From an uncultured Lachnospiraceae bacterium (GTDB taxonomy: Bacteria; Bacillota_A; Clostridia; Lachnospirales; Lachnospiraceae): DNA of 11,627 nucleotides. Shown here piece after piece: positions 6,555 to 11,625 of this stretch. The notes below the pieces were generated by a model. That model saw nothing but the letters and a program-made list of their open reading frames with translations. It was not told where the DNA came from and did no database searches. Numbering within the stretch: position 1 is the first letter of the stretch; the number at the start of each line of letters is the position of its first letter. The translations under genes and the position numbers were made by a program. The stretch lies in the NCBI GenBank assembly GCA_900555005.1, contig USJM01000045.1, positions 1 through 11,627 of the forward strand, given 5' to 3'.

Positions 6555-7262
6555 TTATATATACCTGTGTCGGCTCTCGACAACAACGCCGATCACCCTC
6601 ACAGGCAGCTCCTCAACCTCTTTGTTTGTATAGTATTGCACGTCATAAGACGGGTTGATCGGCAGCAGCCGGATTCCGTCCTGATACTTCATGAGCCTCT
6701 TGCAGGTGGCATCGTTGCCGTTGACGGTAGCGGCTACAATGGATCCGGACTCCGCATCGTCTGTCTGCAGACAGATGATGTAATCTCCGTCCTTGATATC
6801 CGGCTCCATGGAGTGTCCAGAGATCTTTAGTCCGAAATATTTTTGACCAGGTTTGACCGGGACGGTGGTGAGATCGACCTCATCGATGACATCCTCAATC
6901 ATCTCGATCGGGACGCCGCCAGCGATGCGGCCATAGACCTTGACAGTGCGTGGAGAAGATAACTGAAGCCTACGATTATCATTGCCAAGTTTATTGTGCC
7001 TTCTGGCATCAAGGAGTTTGGCCTCATCTTCTGTCAGCAATCGGGATATTTTGTCCCAATTCCCATTGAGGTACTCCATGTTTACGTTAAATAAATCACA
7101 AAGCGCTTCCCGCATTTCCATTTTAGGCTGTTTTACGCCACGCTCCCATTGAGAAACGGCAACATTAGTCACCCCGAGCTTATCGGCGAGCTCCTGTTGG
7201 GACCAACCGTTAGACAATCGCAATTCTTTAATTCGATCTTTGATATCTGCGTATTCACCCAT
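6555..7262 (-). CDS. Phage CI/LexA-type repressor with S24 autocleavage domain
   Basis: A 235-aa lysogeny repressor. Residues about 8-62 are an HTH_3 (XRE) domain (WSQQELADKLGVTNVAVSQWERG). The C-terminal half is a peptidase S24 domain: cleavage site Ala114-Gly115 in YGRIAGGVP, catalytic Ser151 in SGHSMEPDIKDGD, and catalytic Lys188 in ATCKRLM. It is expected to bind the operators in 7317-7358 as a dimer and to self-cleave when stimulated by RecA filaments after DNA damage, releasing the early promoter. The start at 7262 has a modest GAAGG site about 7-8 nt upstream. It is divergent from the Cro-like gene and followed at 11 bp by the secreted protein gene. A DinD homologue in the same leftward block is notable, because E. 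coli DinD also acts on RecA filaments. Confidence 0.95.
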   Translation of the reverse strand: MGEYADIKDRIKELRLSNGWSQQELADKLGVTNVAVSQWERGVKQPKMEMREALCDLFNVNMEYLNGNWDKISRLLTEDEAKLLDARRHNKLGNDNRRLQLSSPRTVKVYGRIAGGVPIEMIEDVIDEVDLTTVPVKPGQKYFGLKISGHSMEPDIKDGDYIICLQTDDAESGSIVAATVNGNDATCKRLMKYQDGIRLLPINPSYDVQYYTNKEVEELPVRVIGVVVESRHRYI

Positions 7263-7306
7263 ATTTAAACCTTCAGATTATATTTTTGAAAGAATCATTT
7301 TTCCTA

Positions 7307-7335
7307 TTGACAAGTATAAACCATAAGTTTACAAT
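7307..7335 (+). promoter_or_regulatory. Early rightward promoter (PR-like)
   Basis: A consensus -35 TTGACA (7307-7312), exactly 17 bp, and -10 TACAAT (7330-7335). The first operator (7317-7331) fills the spacer and touches the -10 box, so a bound repressor would block polymerase. It drives cro and the early genes. Confidence 0.85.
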
Positions 7336-7341
7336 GTTCAA
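7313..7341 (-). promoter_or_regulatory. Repressor-maintenance promoter (PRM-like)
   Basis: Read leftward: TTGAAC (7336-7341), 17 bp, TATACT (7313-7318). It overlaps the rightward promoter face to face and leaves a leader of about 45-50 nt before the repressor ATG. Overlap means polymerase cannot occupy both promoters at once. Confidence 0.65.
7317..7331. promoter_or_regulatory. Operator 1, TAAAC-N5-GTTTA
   Basis: A 15-bp dyad TAAACCATAAGTTTA lies inside both divergent promoters. The half-sites match operator 2 exactly. Confidence 0.75.
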
Positions 7342-7343
7342 CG

Positions 7344-7358
7344 TAAACCAAAGGTTTA
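7344..7358. promoter_or_regulatory. Operator 2, TAAAC-N5-GTTTA
   Basis: A 15-bp dyad TAAACCAAAGGTTTA, perfect over TAAACC/GGTTTA, centred 27 bp from operator 1, just after the predicted early transcription start. Repressor dimers on both sites could cooperate. Confidence 0.75.
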
Positions 7359-7379
7359 TATGAATAGGAGGGCAAAGTA

Positions 7380-7580
7380 ATGGGATGTACAGCAGCGAGA
7401 ATAAAGCAGCTGCGAATGTCTAAAGATGAGACCCAGAAGGAATTAGCAGAAGCGATAGGTGTTTCTGTGATGGCCGTGTCAAAATATGAAAATGGGTTGT
7501 CAGTGCCAAGCGATGACACAAAAGTAAAAATTGCTAGACATTACGGGGTGTCAGTAGAGTGGCTTTTTTTTAAACCATAA
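7380..7580 (+). CDS. Cro-like XRE repressor
   Basis: A 66-aa single-domain HTH protein. The helix-turn-helix is TQKELAEAIGVSVMAVSKYENG, followed by helix 4 and a short hydrophobic end (SVEWLFFKP). AGGAGG (7366-7371) is 8 nt before the ATG. It is the first gene from the early promoter and divergent from the S24 repressor, the standard Cro position. It should recognise the same TAAAC-N5-GTTTA operators and favour lytic or excision gene expression by blocking the repressor promoter. Direct measurement would be needed to say which operator it prefers. Confidence 0.88.
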   Translation: MGCTAARIKQLRMSKDETQKELAEAIGVSVMAVSKYENGLSVPSDDTKVKIARHYGVSVEWLFFKP

Positions 7581-7583
7581 CAG

Positions 7584-7598
7584 TAAACCAAAAGTTAA
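7584..7598. promoter_or_regulatory. Degenerate third operator after cro
   Basis: TAAACCAAAAGTTAA keeps the TAAAC-N5-GTTnA pattern with one change in the right half-site. It begins 3 bp after the cro stop. A TAAACCATAA stretch identical to the first ten bases of operator 1 overlaps the cro end (7571-7580). It could act as a distal or auxiliary repressor site, for example for DNA looping, or be a chance remnant. Confidence 0.45.
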
Positions 7599-7628
7599 TA
7601 TTGGCAGCTGGAGAAAGGAGAAACGGCC

Positions 7629-7820
7629 ATGATAAACGAACATTCAGTTGAATCCTGGGAACTCCAGAGAGCAAGAAGAGAGGGAAACGGAACCTTAAAG
7701 AACTGGATCTGGGAGGAAGTCAGACAAGGCCAGCCGCTTCCGGGGAGCATTAGCGTTGATGCCTGCCGCCACGTTCTCAGAGAACGAGGCGAGGACGGCA
7801 TGGGATATCACAACACCTGA
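7629..7820 (+). CDS. Small phage protein of unknown function
   Basis: A 63-aa protein. AAGGAG within a GGAGAAAGGAGAAA leader is about 8 nt before the ATG at 7629. The C-terminal half (ISVDACRHVLRERG then GYHNT) is in the style of a small conserved protein seen in clostridial prophage early regions, but no function is known to me. The N-terminal part is helical and charged. It follows cro by 48 bp and would be on the same early transcript. Confidence 0.65.
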   Translation: MINEHSVESWELQRARREGNGTLKNWIWEEVRQGQPLPGSISVDACRHVLRERGEDGMGYHNT

Positions 7821-7866
7821 GGAGCAGGCGGATTCAAGTAACCGGGTGCCAGGAGAAAGGAGAAAC

Positions 7867-7947
7867 ATGAAGCCGGACGCAAAGAAGGAGGGAGAAGCAG
7901 AGTGGTGTTATGGAAGAAGAAACGCCAGCAGGAGGTCATTCCGATAG
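7867..7947 (+). CDS. Possible 26-codon leader ORF
   Basis: An ATG at 7867 follows a GGAGAAAGGAGAAA leader (7852-7865) placed as at other genes of this region, giving a 26-aa basic peptide (MKPDAKKEGEAEW...). The frame overlaps the next ORF, whose GTG start lies inside it. It may be a translated leader, a remnant, or evidence that a frame shift joined it to the following ORF. Support is the ribosome site only. Confidence 0.3.
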   Translation: MKPDAKKEGEAEWCYGRRNASRRSFR

Positions 7948-8198
7948 GAAGGGTATTCCTGCAAGCGCCGCCATCGGTCAATTATGAGATCGAGTATGAA
8001 GATAACAAGATGTGGAATTTAGGAGTACAGGTTGTACTAGAACCCCACGATTGGTACAGATTTCAAAGCGAATCATTTTACCCGGAGCTAAAGAAATGGC
8101 TTTCTGGTCTGGGAAATCCCGAAATACAAGGTATTCTTGACGACCTTGAAAGGCAGCTAAGTTCAGAGGAAACAAAGGAGAAAGATACACAAGATTAG
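7902..8198 (+). CDS. Hypothetical protein, start uncertain, antisense to the gene at 7978-8460
   Basis: An open frame of 98 aa with GTG as the likely start (AAGGAGG at 7885-7891 lies 10 nt before it). The translation (NYEIEYEDNKMWNLG, VVLEPHDWYRFQ, LKKWLSGLGN) has protein-like composition and an acidic C-terminus. However, it overlaps 221 bp of a minus-strand ORF that has the better start signal and more recognisable features. Both may be real, or this one may be a shadow. I recognise no family. Confidence 0.4.
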   Translation: MVLWKKKRQQEVIPIGRVFLQAPPSVNYEIEYEDNKMWNLGVQVVLEPHDWYRFQSESFYPELKKWLSGLGNPEIQGILDDLERQLSSEETKEKDTQD

Positions 8199-8460
8199 TC
8201 CCCTCATTTTTTCTAACTATTACTTCCTGCAAACGGCAGAAGCTTGTGGCTGATTCATCAGAGACAGAAACAGAATGGATAACAAGGGGAAGGGAAGAGT
8301 TGTTGGTGAAACGAATATAAAAATTGCAGGAACGGCTGAAATAGGAATAGTCAAGGACAGCAAAGTCAAGTTTTACGGAATGACGTATGGCGGAAACGAT
8401 CCAGGTTATTGCAGACATCAAGAAAGAAAGAACGGCAAGAACATTGACAAGTACTTGCAT
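7978..8460 (-). CDS. Small membrane-anchored protein with beta-rich domain, unknown function
   Basis: A 160-aa product. The ATG at 8460 has an ideal GGAGGTG 6 nt upstream, while the longer frame would need a TTG inside that site. One N-terminal transmembrane segment (about residues 3-22, VLVNVLAVLSFLMSAITWIV) is followed by an extracytoplasmic or cytoplasmic beta-rich part with FYIRFTNNSSLPLVIHSVSV, SPLFPLNLAAF and IRFEICTNRG. This pattern, an anchor plus a sandwich ending in TNRG, resembles a small protein family in clostridial prophages, but no function is known. It is transcribed against the early region and has its own extended -10 promoter, so it may be expressed in the lysogen as a cargo gene. 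Confidence 0.72.
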   Translation of the reverse strand: MQVLVNVLAVLSFLMSAITWIVSAIRHSVKLDFAVLDYSYFSRSCNFYIRFTNNSSLPLVIHSVSVSDESATSFCRLQEVIVRKNEGTNLVYLSPLFPLNLAAFQGRQEYLVFRDFPDQKAISLAPGKMIRFEICTNRGVLVQPVLLNSTSCYLHTRSHN

Positions 8461-8488
8461 ACGGTACACCTCCAATCAATTTACAGAA

Positions 8489-8497
8489 ATCATAGCA
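8489..8497 (-). promoter_or_regulatory. Extended -10 promoter for the 7978-8460 gene
   Basis: Read leftward, TGCTATGAT (TG-N-TATGAT) lies 29 bp before the ATG, giving a start near 8482 and a short leader holding the GGAGGTG site. No good -35 box was seen. Confidence 0.5.
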
Positions 8498-8529
8498 TGA
8501 GAAGGATTGGCAGGGAAGTATTTCGGATC

Positions 8530-8569
8530 CAGGGAGAAAGGAGAAAGAAGATGTTCAAAGATTGTCTGG
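8530..8569. repeat. 40-bp direct repeat, copy 1 (HTH gene leader and first codons)
   Basis: The ribosome site and the first six codons of the HTH gene are identical over 40 bp to 11586-11625 at the right edge of the window, after which the two diverge (CTGGCAG versus CTGGAG). Confidence 0.95.
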
Positions 8570-8943
8570 CAGAGGCAATGAGAGAAAAAGGATTAACAGC
8601 TACCGAGCTCTCAAAAATGACCGGGATCAGCAAACCGAGCATCAGCCAGTATCTCAAAGGGAAAAACGCCCCGTCTGCGGAGCGGATCCGGAAGCTGGAG
8701 ACGGCGCTGGGCGTAGAGCTGCCGAACCCCGGATATGACCGCGGAATCGGAGAACCGCGGGAGGACTTCCACCGGATGAAGGTCGATGATGCTGCAAAGC
8801 TGATGCATGTATCCGGGGAAGTGATCCGGAGAGGGCTCCGGCAGAACGTATTCCCATGGGGGTACGCGGTCCGGGCGCCGCAGCGGTATGTGTACATCAT
8901 AAACGCGGACAAGTTCCGTGAGATAGAAGGGATGAAAGGATGA
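8551..8943 (+). CDS. XRE-family regulator fused to an excisionase-like DNA-binding domain
   Basis: A 130-aa product. The open frame extends upstream, but ATG 8551 is chosen because the 14-mer GGAGAAAGGAGAAA ends 4 nt before it and the HTH starts at once. Residues about 1-55 are an XRE helix-turn-helix (LTATELSKMTGISKPSISQYLKG). Residues about 70-130 (MKVDDAAKLMHVSGEVIRRGLRQ, WGYAVRA, YVYIINADKFREIEG) look like the winged-helix of excisionase/MerR-type proteins common in Lachnospiraceae prophages. The two domains together suggest a regulator that also acts as, or descends from, a recombination directionality factor. A second gene with an identical start lies at the window edge. Role as Xis is inferred only. 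Confidence 0.8.
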   Translation: MFKDCLAEAMREKGLTATELSKMTGISKPSISQYLKGKNAPSAERIRKLETALGVELPNPGYDRGIGEPREDFHRMKVDDAAKLMHVSGEVIRRGLRQNVFPWGYAVRAPQRYVYIINADKFREIEGMKG

Positions 8944-9395
8944 GAAAACCAAAAGACCGGTGGGTACGACACCCCACCAGCCTTTCGCCGAATTTGTTTA
9001 CCCTATACGCCTTGCAGGTTTTCACCGCGGCAGATGTCGTAAACCGCGTCTATGGGACGTCACGTCACTTTTGCAGTTTCGATTCTGCGAATGCCTGAAC
9101 GCTGACGTGTGAATGGAATACACGATACGGTGCGCACATATTTTCGCTAGCAAATGGAATGTGCAAACCCCTCATTTTTATGTGTGAGTGCACACTGCGC
9201 CGTACCAGTTGTTACTTAACCCAGTTTAACGTGTGATGGTGCCACATAGCGACCAACCCATAAGGGAGCAGGCAAAGTCAAAAGTTTTGTCAATAGACAT
9301 CACTCCTTTCCTTGCCAAAGAGGCATAGAAACATTTTAGCACCATGTTAAACAGCGTCAATAGGGTAAACGGGCGGAAGCGCCAGAAAGGAAACA
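8944..9395. other. Non-coding stretch with nested inverted repeats
   Basis: No supportable gene was found in about 450 bp. The outer boundary is an 11-bp perfect inverted repeat, GTTTACCCTAT (8996-9006) and ATAGGGTAAAC (9360-9370). Inside are CACGTCA (9061-9067) with TGACGTG (9103-9109) around a TTGCAG/CTGCGA stem. Then TACGG-tg-CGCA (9126-9136) pairs with TGCG-CCGTA (9196-9204), around GCACAT/ATGTGC (9134-9139, 9159-9164) and GTGTG-AGTG-CACAC (9182-9195). ACGTGTGA also recurs directly (near 9104 and 9229). A GGTGGG/CCCACC hairpin lies near 8960-8979. This could be an origin, a transfer origin, a folded RNA or a protein-binding array; the sequence does not decide. Confidence 0.5.
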
Positions 9396-9662
9396 ATGAT
9401 GGATCAGCATACAGAAGAGCTGGCAAATTACATCAGGAAAAACAATTACAACCTGGCGAGCATCGCAAGGGAGACAGGAATCCCGTACATGGCGCTGTAT
9501 GACAGCCTGTTCAATTCCTCCCGGAGCAGGCAACTCCGGGTGAGTGAATATTTCGCTGTCTGCAGCTGTCTGGGAGTTTCGCCGGGACAGTTACAGGAGA
9601 GATACAGAGGGATGAAGGAGGAGGTTATCACTGAGAGGAGCGGCCATGGATCCACAAATTGA
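9396..9662 (+). CDS. Small XRE-like DNA-binding protein
   Basis: An 88-aa protein. AAAGG (9386-9390) precedes tandem ATG codons at 9396 and 9399; the second gives better spacing. NLASIARETGIPYMALYDSLF followed by RQLRVSEYFAVCSCLGVSP is the pattern of a Cro/CI-type helix-turn-helix protein found in phage early regions, in which the last helix reads '(L)GVSP'. The C-terminal tail (residues about 70-88) is charged. It overlaps the next gene by 17 bp, so the two are co-translated. Its operator is unknown; the inverted-repeat stretch just upstream is a natural candidate. Confidence 0.75.
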   Translation: MMDQHTEELANYIRKNNYNLASIARETGIPYMALYDSLFNSSRSRQLRVSEYFAVCSCLGVSPGQLQERYRGMKEEVITERSGHGSTN

Positions 9663-9915
9663 GATTGAAGCCCGTAGAAGAGCGGATCAGCAGCTCATGG
9701 AGGGCGAGAACAAGAAACAGCTTGTCAAGGAATTGAAAAAGCTGATCAAGCAGACAAGAGCCGGAATCGCTGTAAAGGCAATTGAGTATAAGAAGGGCGA
9801 CGGAGATGACGAGTATGTCATCATCGAAAACTATTACGGGAAGACGAAGAAGATCGACATGACAGCGGATTCAGGGATAGCGCTGATGAGAGACATCCTG
9901 GCGGGAATCAGGTAA
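9646..9915 (+). CDS. Small charged phage protein of unknown function
   Basis: An 89-aa protein. AGGAG is 6 nt before the ATG at 9646, inside the end of the preceding gene. The N-terminal half is a Lys/Glu-rich helix likely to form a coiled coil (RRADQQLMEG to ELKKLIKQTR); the C-terminal half is more mixed (EYVIIENYYGKTKKIDMTADSG). I recognise no family. Overlap with the HTH gene suggests a partner or co-regulated role in early expression. Confidence 0.7.
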   Translation: MDPQIEIEARRRADQQLMEGENKKQLVKELKKLIKQTRAGIAVKAIEYKKGDGDDEYVIIENYYGKTKKIDMTADSGIALMRDILAGIR

Positions 9916-9944
9916 CCGTGTCCAGAAGAAAAGGAGAATCGCGG

Positions 9945-10073
9945 ATGATCCACCATTACATAACACAGTATCTCGAAGATGGAAAACATTTTGCTGAGTC
10001 TTGGATACAGATCAACCTTTTCGGTAAGTGCTTCTGCTTTAGCCGAAGGAGGATAACTATTCATGAAATTTAA
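9945..10073 (+). CDS. 42-aa prophage microprotein
   Basis: An ATG at 9945 with AAGGAG about 9 nt upstream codes for a 42-aa peptide. YITQYLEDGKHFAESWIQI followed by NLFGKCFCFSRRRI is the style of a short conserved protein I associate with clostridial prophage early regions. Its function is unknown. It contains two closely spaced cysteines (CFC). The last codons overlap a strong AAGGAGG (10045-10052) and a downstream ATG (10063), and the stop lies at the edge of the terminator of the minus-strand gene beyond. Confidence 0.6.
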   Translation: MIHHYITQYLEDGKHFAESWIQINLFGKCFCFSRRRITIHEI

Positions 10074-10105
10074 ATGGGATCACAGAGCAGCAACTAGTGA
10101 TCCCA
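10066..10105 (-). terminator. Terminator of the YjzC-like gene
   Basis: A perfect 9-bp inverted repeat TGGGATCAC (10075-10083) and GTGATCCCA (10097-10105) with a 13-nt loop. Read leftward it is followed by TTTAAATTT. It lies just past the stop of the minus-strand gene at 10117. Confidence 0.6.
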
Positions 10106-10116
10106 AGACGAAGGCT

Positions 10117-10284
10117 TTATTTATCCTTCTTCCATCCGTTTCCGGGCTTGGATGTCGGAGGCAATCGGTCGCCGCTTTCGATAGTAGCGCGATGGCCATT
10201 AGGAACTTGACCACCGCGCGGGCCTACTTCTGTATATTTCCCTGGCGCTTGGTTATCCGTTCCGGGTTTGATGATTTTCGGCAT
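10117..10284 (-). CDS. YjzC-like small protein
   Basis: A 55-aa product starting at ATG 10284, with AAGGAAGTG about 6 nt upstream; the longer frame would need a TTG. The sequence pattern (QAPGKYTEVGPRGG, then HRATIESGDRLPPTSKPGNGW) matches the style of the YjzC family, short Gly/Pro-rich proteins with ribbon-like repeats that are widespread in Bacillota and of unknown function. It runs opposite to the early genes and has its own terminator, so it may be a cargo gene expressed independently. The opposing plus-strand frame (10063-10308) is judged a shadow. Confidence 0.75.
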   Translation of the reverse strand: MPKIIKPGTDNQAPGKYTEVGPRGGQVPNGHRATIESGDRLPPTSKPGNGWKKDK

Positions 10285-10306
10285 GTTATCACTTCCTTTC
10301 AAGAAT

Positions 10307-10327
10307 AAATGTTGATGGAGAACATTT
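10307..10327. promoter_or_regulatory. Palindrome AAATGTT-N7-AACATTT between divergent genes
   Basis: A perfect 7-bp dyad lies between the YjzC-like gene and the XRE gene at 10371. A weak rightward promoter, TTGATG (10312-10317) with TACTAA (10334-10339, 16-bp spacer), overlaps it, so it may be the operator of the XRE protein encoded just downstream. Confidence 0.4.
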
Positions 10328-10370
10328 GTTTCATACTAAATATAGTCCGCACATAGAAGGAGGTCAAGAG

Positions 10371-10574
10371 ATGGAAGCCAAGGAAATTACAGATCTGATC
10401 AATCAGGAAAGGATAAAGCAAGGGATGAGTGTCAGCGAATTTGCTCGGCGCGTTGGTGTGTCCACCTCAAACGCTAATTACTGGTTCAGAGGCGGGAGAA
10501 TAAAGCTGGAAAATGCGGACAAAGCACTCAGAGTACTTGGACTTACAGCAGTTATCGGTAAAGGGAAATTATGA
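10371..10574 (+). CDS. XRE-family transcriptional regulator
   Basis: A 67-aa HTH protein. AAGGAGGT lies about 6 nt before ATG 10371, which is preferred to the upstream in-frame ATG because translation then begins directly with the first helix (EAKEITDLINQERIKQGMS). The helix-turn-helix is SVSEFARRVGVSTSNANYWFRGGR. It is a single-domain Cro-size protein and the third or fourth such regulator in this arm. A palindrome (10307-10327) upstream may be its target. It begins a run of closely spaced genes to 11297. Confidence 0.85.
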   Translation: MEAKEITDLINQERIKQGMSVSEFARRVGVSTSNANYWFRGGRIKLENADKALRVLGLTAVIGKGKL

Positions 10575-10589
10575 AACAAGGAGGGACGA

Positions 10590-10799
10590 ATGCCAACAGT
10601 GCTGCTGATAATCTGGGCAGCTATAGCAACGATTGGATGGATGAAGTGGAAGGTGGCTTTGAAAATGTTGCTATATGTTCTGCTGAGAAAAGGAATAGAG
10701 CCGCCATCAAATGAGGAGATAGCGGCTTATAGAGAAGACTTCGAGAAGGATTGGATCAGGAAATGGTTCGGAAAACAAAGAGGAGACATATCAGAATGA
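10590..10799 (+). CDS. Small membrane protein, first of a tandem related pair
   Basis: A 69-aa product; AAGGAGGG is 5-6 nt before the ATG. One N-terminal transmembrane segment (about residues 3-30, VLLIIWAAIATIGW onward) is followed by LLRKGIEPPSNEEIAAYRED and a basic end. It overlaps the next gene by 4 bp (ATGA), which implies translational coupling. The PP-S/T-x-x-E-I-x-x-Y segment recurs in the next protein. I know no function; similar small membrane proteins occur in prophage early clusters. Confidence 0.75.
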   Translation: MPTVLLIIWAAIATIGWMKWKVALKMLLYVLLRKGIEPPSNEEIAAYREDFEKDWIRKWFGKQRGDISE

Positions 10800-11011
10800 C
10801 AGTCATTTTCATAGCGATCATCGTATTCATCACAATAAAAGCCTTTCTTTACAAGATAGCTTTGGAACAGTCGATCCTGGTGTTCAGGGAGTACATAAAA
10901 AGGCATCAGTATACGCCGCCGACAAAAACGGAAATCAAGGAGTACACAGATGCCATTGACCATAAGGAGCTGTTACACGCCGTCTTTAAGTTTACCAATC
11001 GCGTTGAGTAA
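10796..11011 (+). CDS. Small membrane protein, second of a tandem related pair
   Basis: A 71-aa product starting at ATG 10796, overlapping the preceding stop (ATGA), with GAGGAG about 10 nt upstream. The frame continues upstream to a TTG, but the ATG lies at the start of the hydrophobic segment (TVIFIAIIVFITI). After one transmembrane helix comes FREYIKRHQYTPPTKTEIKEYTD, aligning with the preceding protein at YxxxKxxxxPP(S/T)xxEIxxY. The pair look like diverged duplicates. Confidence 0.75.
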   Translation: MTVIFIAIIVFITIKAFLYKIALEQSILVFREYIKRHQYTPPTKTEIKEYTDAIDHKELLHAVFKFTNRVE

Positions 11012-11033
11012 TTAAGCGGGAAGTGAGTAAGAA

Positions 11034-11297
11034 ATGGAAAAAAGGAAGCAGTTCAATTTTGTTTGTGACGGAAAAGTACAAGGATGCCAGCAGGATCGAT
11101 GCTTTTACAAAACAGGAAACATATACGCCTGTATGCACACAATCGATCCGGAACACGCATTGAATTTTAACCATGGTGCCTGTAATAGAGCGAACCAATA
11201 CTGGGAGAAGCCGCCAAAGAGCATTACAAAGGCAAAAAAAACCATAGCAATACAAGAAGGCCGGCTTCACCCGAAGACAATCAATGATCTGCCTTAA
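11034..11297 (+). CDS. Cys-rich phage protein, possible metal binding
   Basis: An 87-aa protein with a weak GGGAAGTGAG ribosome region. The N-terminal half has FVCDGKVQGC, CFYKTG and ACMHTIDPEHALNF, a spacing (C-x6-C-x4-C-x9-C, plus His) that is familiar from a small family in clostridial phage early regions and suits a zinc site. The C-terminal half is Lys-rich and probably disordered. Function unknown. Its 3' end overlaps the convergent minus-strand gene by 17 bp. Confidence 0.75.
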   Translation: MEKRKQFNFVCDGKVQGCQQDRCFYKTGNIYACMHTIDPEHALNFNHGACNRANQYWEKPPKSITKAKKTIAIQEGRLHPKTINDLP

Positions 11298-11511
11298 ATC
11301 GCTCAATGAAACTCAGATTGACATCAAAATCAGCGATGCCAAATGGTGACATTGAATTGTGGTCAATAGACACATATCCGAGTCGTTCCAATTCAAACAA
11401 TGCATCAGCAAGAGAACGGGACATTGGACGGATAGAAAGGAAAAGCGCTTGATCTAAGTCCCCGTCGTCATTGATGCATGCCAGCAAAGCACGTGATATT
11501 TCACCGTGCAT
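11281..11511 (-). CDS. Small hypothetical protein, possible winged-helix
   Basis: A 76-aa product. The ATG at 11511 has AAAGGAGGT about 9 nt upstream; the longer upstream frame lacks a site. It is mainly helical (HGEISRALLACINDDG, SRSLADALFELERLGYVSID); the last part, helix-loop-strand, would suit a winged helix that recognises DNA or another small adaptor, but there is no firm family. A leftward extended -10 (TGCTATCCT, near 11568-11576) lies upstream. It sits just before the second HTH gene, as the minus-strand gene at 7978-8460 sits before the first. Confidence 0.65.
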   Translation of the reverse strand: MHGEISRALLACINDDGDLDQALFLSIRPMSRSLADALFELERLGYVSIDHNSMSPFGIADFDVNLSFIERFKADH

Positions 11512-11585
11512 ATAAGGGTTACCTCCTTTCCACAGACTCAGGCGCTGCAACGCCCTGTAAGAGGAGGATAGCACAAGTAAAGGGG

Positions 11586-11625
11586 CAGGGAGAAAGGAGA
11601 AAGAAGATGTTCAAAGATTGTCTGG
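11586..11625. repeat. 40-bp direct repeat, copy 2
   Basis: Identical to 8530-8569. It holds the GGAGAAAGGAGAAA leader, the ATG at 11607 and the codons for MFKDCL. Confidence 0.95.

Noticed and set aside
8275..8550. 92-codon upstream extension of the HTH gene
   Set aside because: The extension is antisense to the 7978-8460 gene, has no ribosome site, and ends at the conserved leader, whose second copy also starts translation at the equivalent ATG.
8940..9098. 52-codon plus-strand ORF overlapping the HTH stop (ATGA)
   Set aside because: The overlap is of a coupling type, but the translation (starting MRKPKDRWVRHPTSL) has no recognisable pattern, the ribosome site is weak, and most of it lies in the inverted-repeat stretch.
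9226..9426. 66-aa minus-strand ORF, or its inner ATG at about 9300
   Set aside because: The inner ATG has an AAAGGAG only 2 nt away, too close for normal initiation, and the peptide has no family features.
10063..10308. 81-aa plus-strand ORF with a strong AAGGAGG (10045-10052) before its ATG
   Set aside because: Most of it is antisense to the YjzC-like gene, which has recognisable family sequence, its own ribosome site and a terminator. The plus translation looks like shadow sequence after the first codons. The strong ribosome site remains unexplained and may belong to a gene whose 3' part was replaced.
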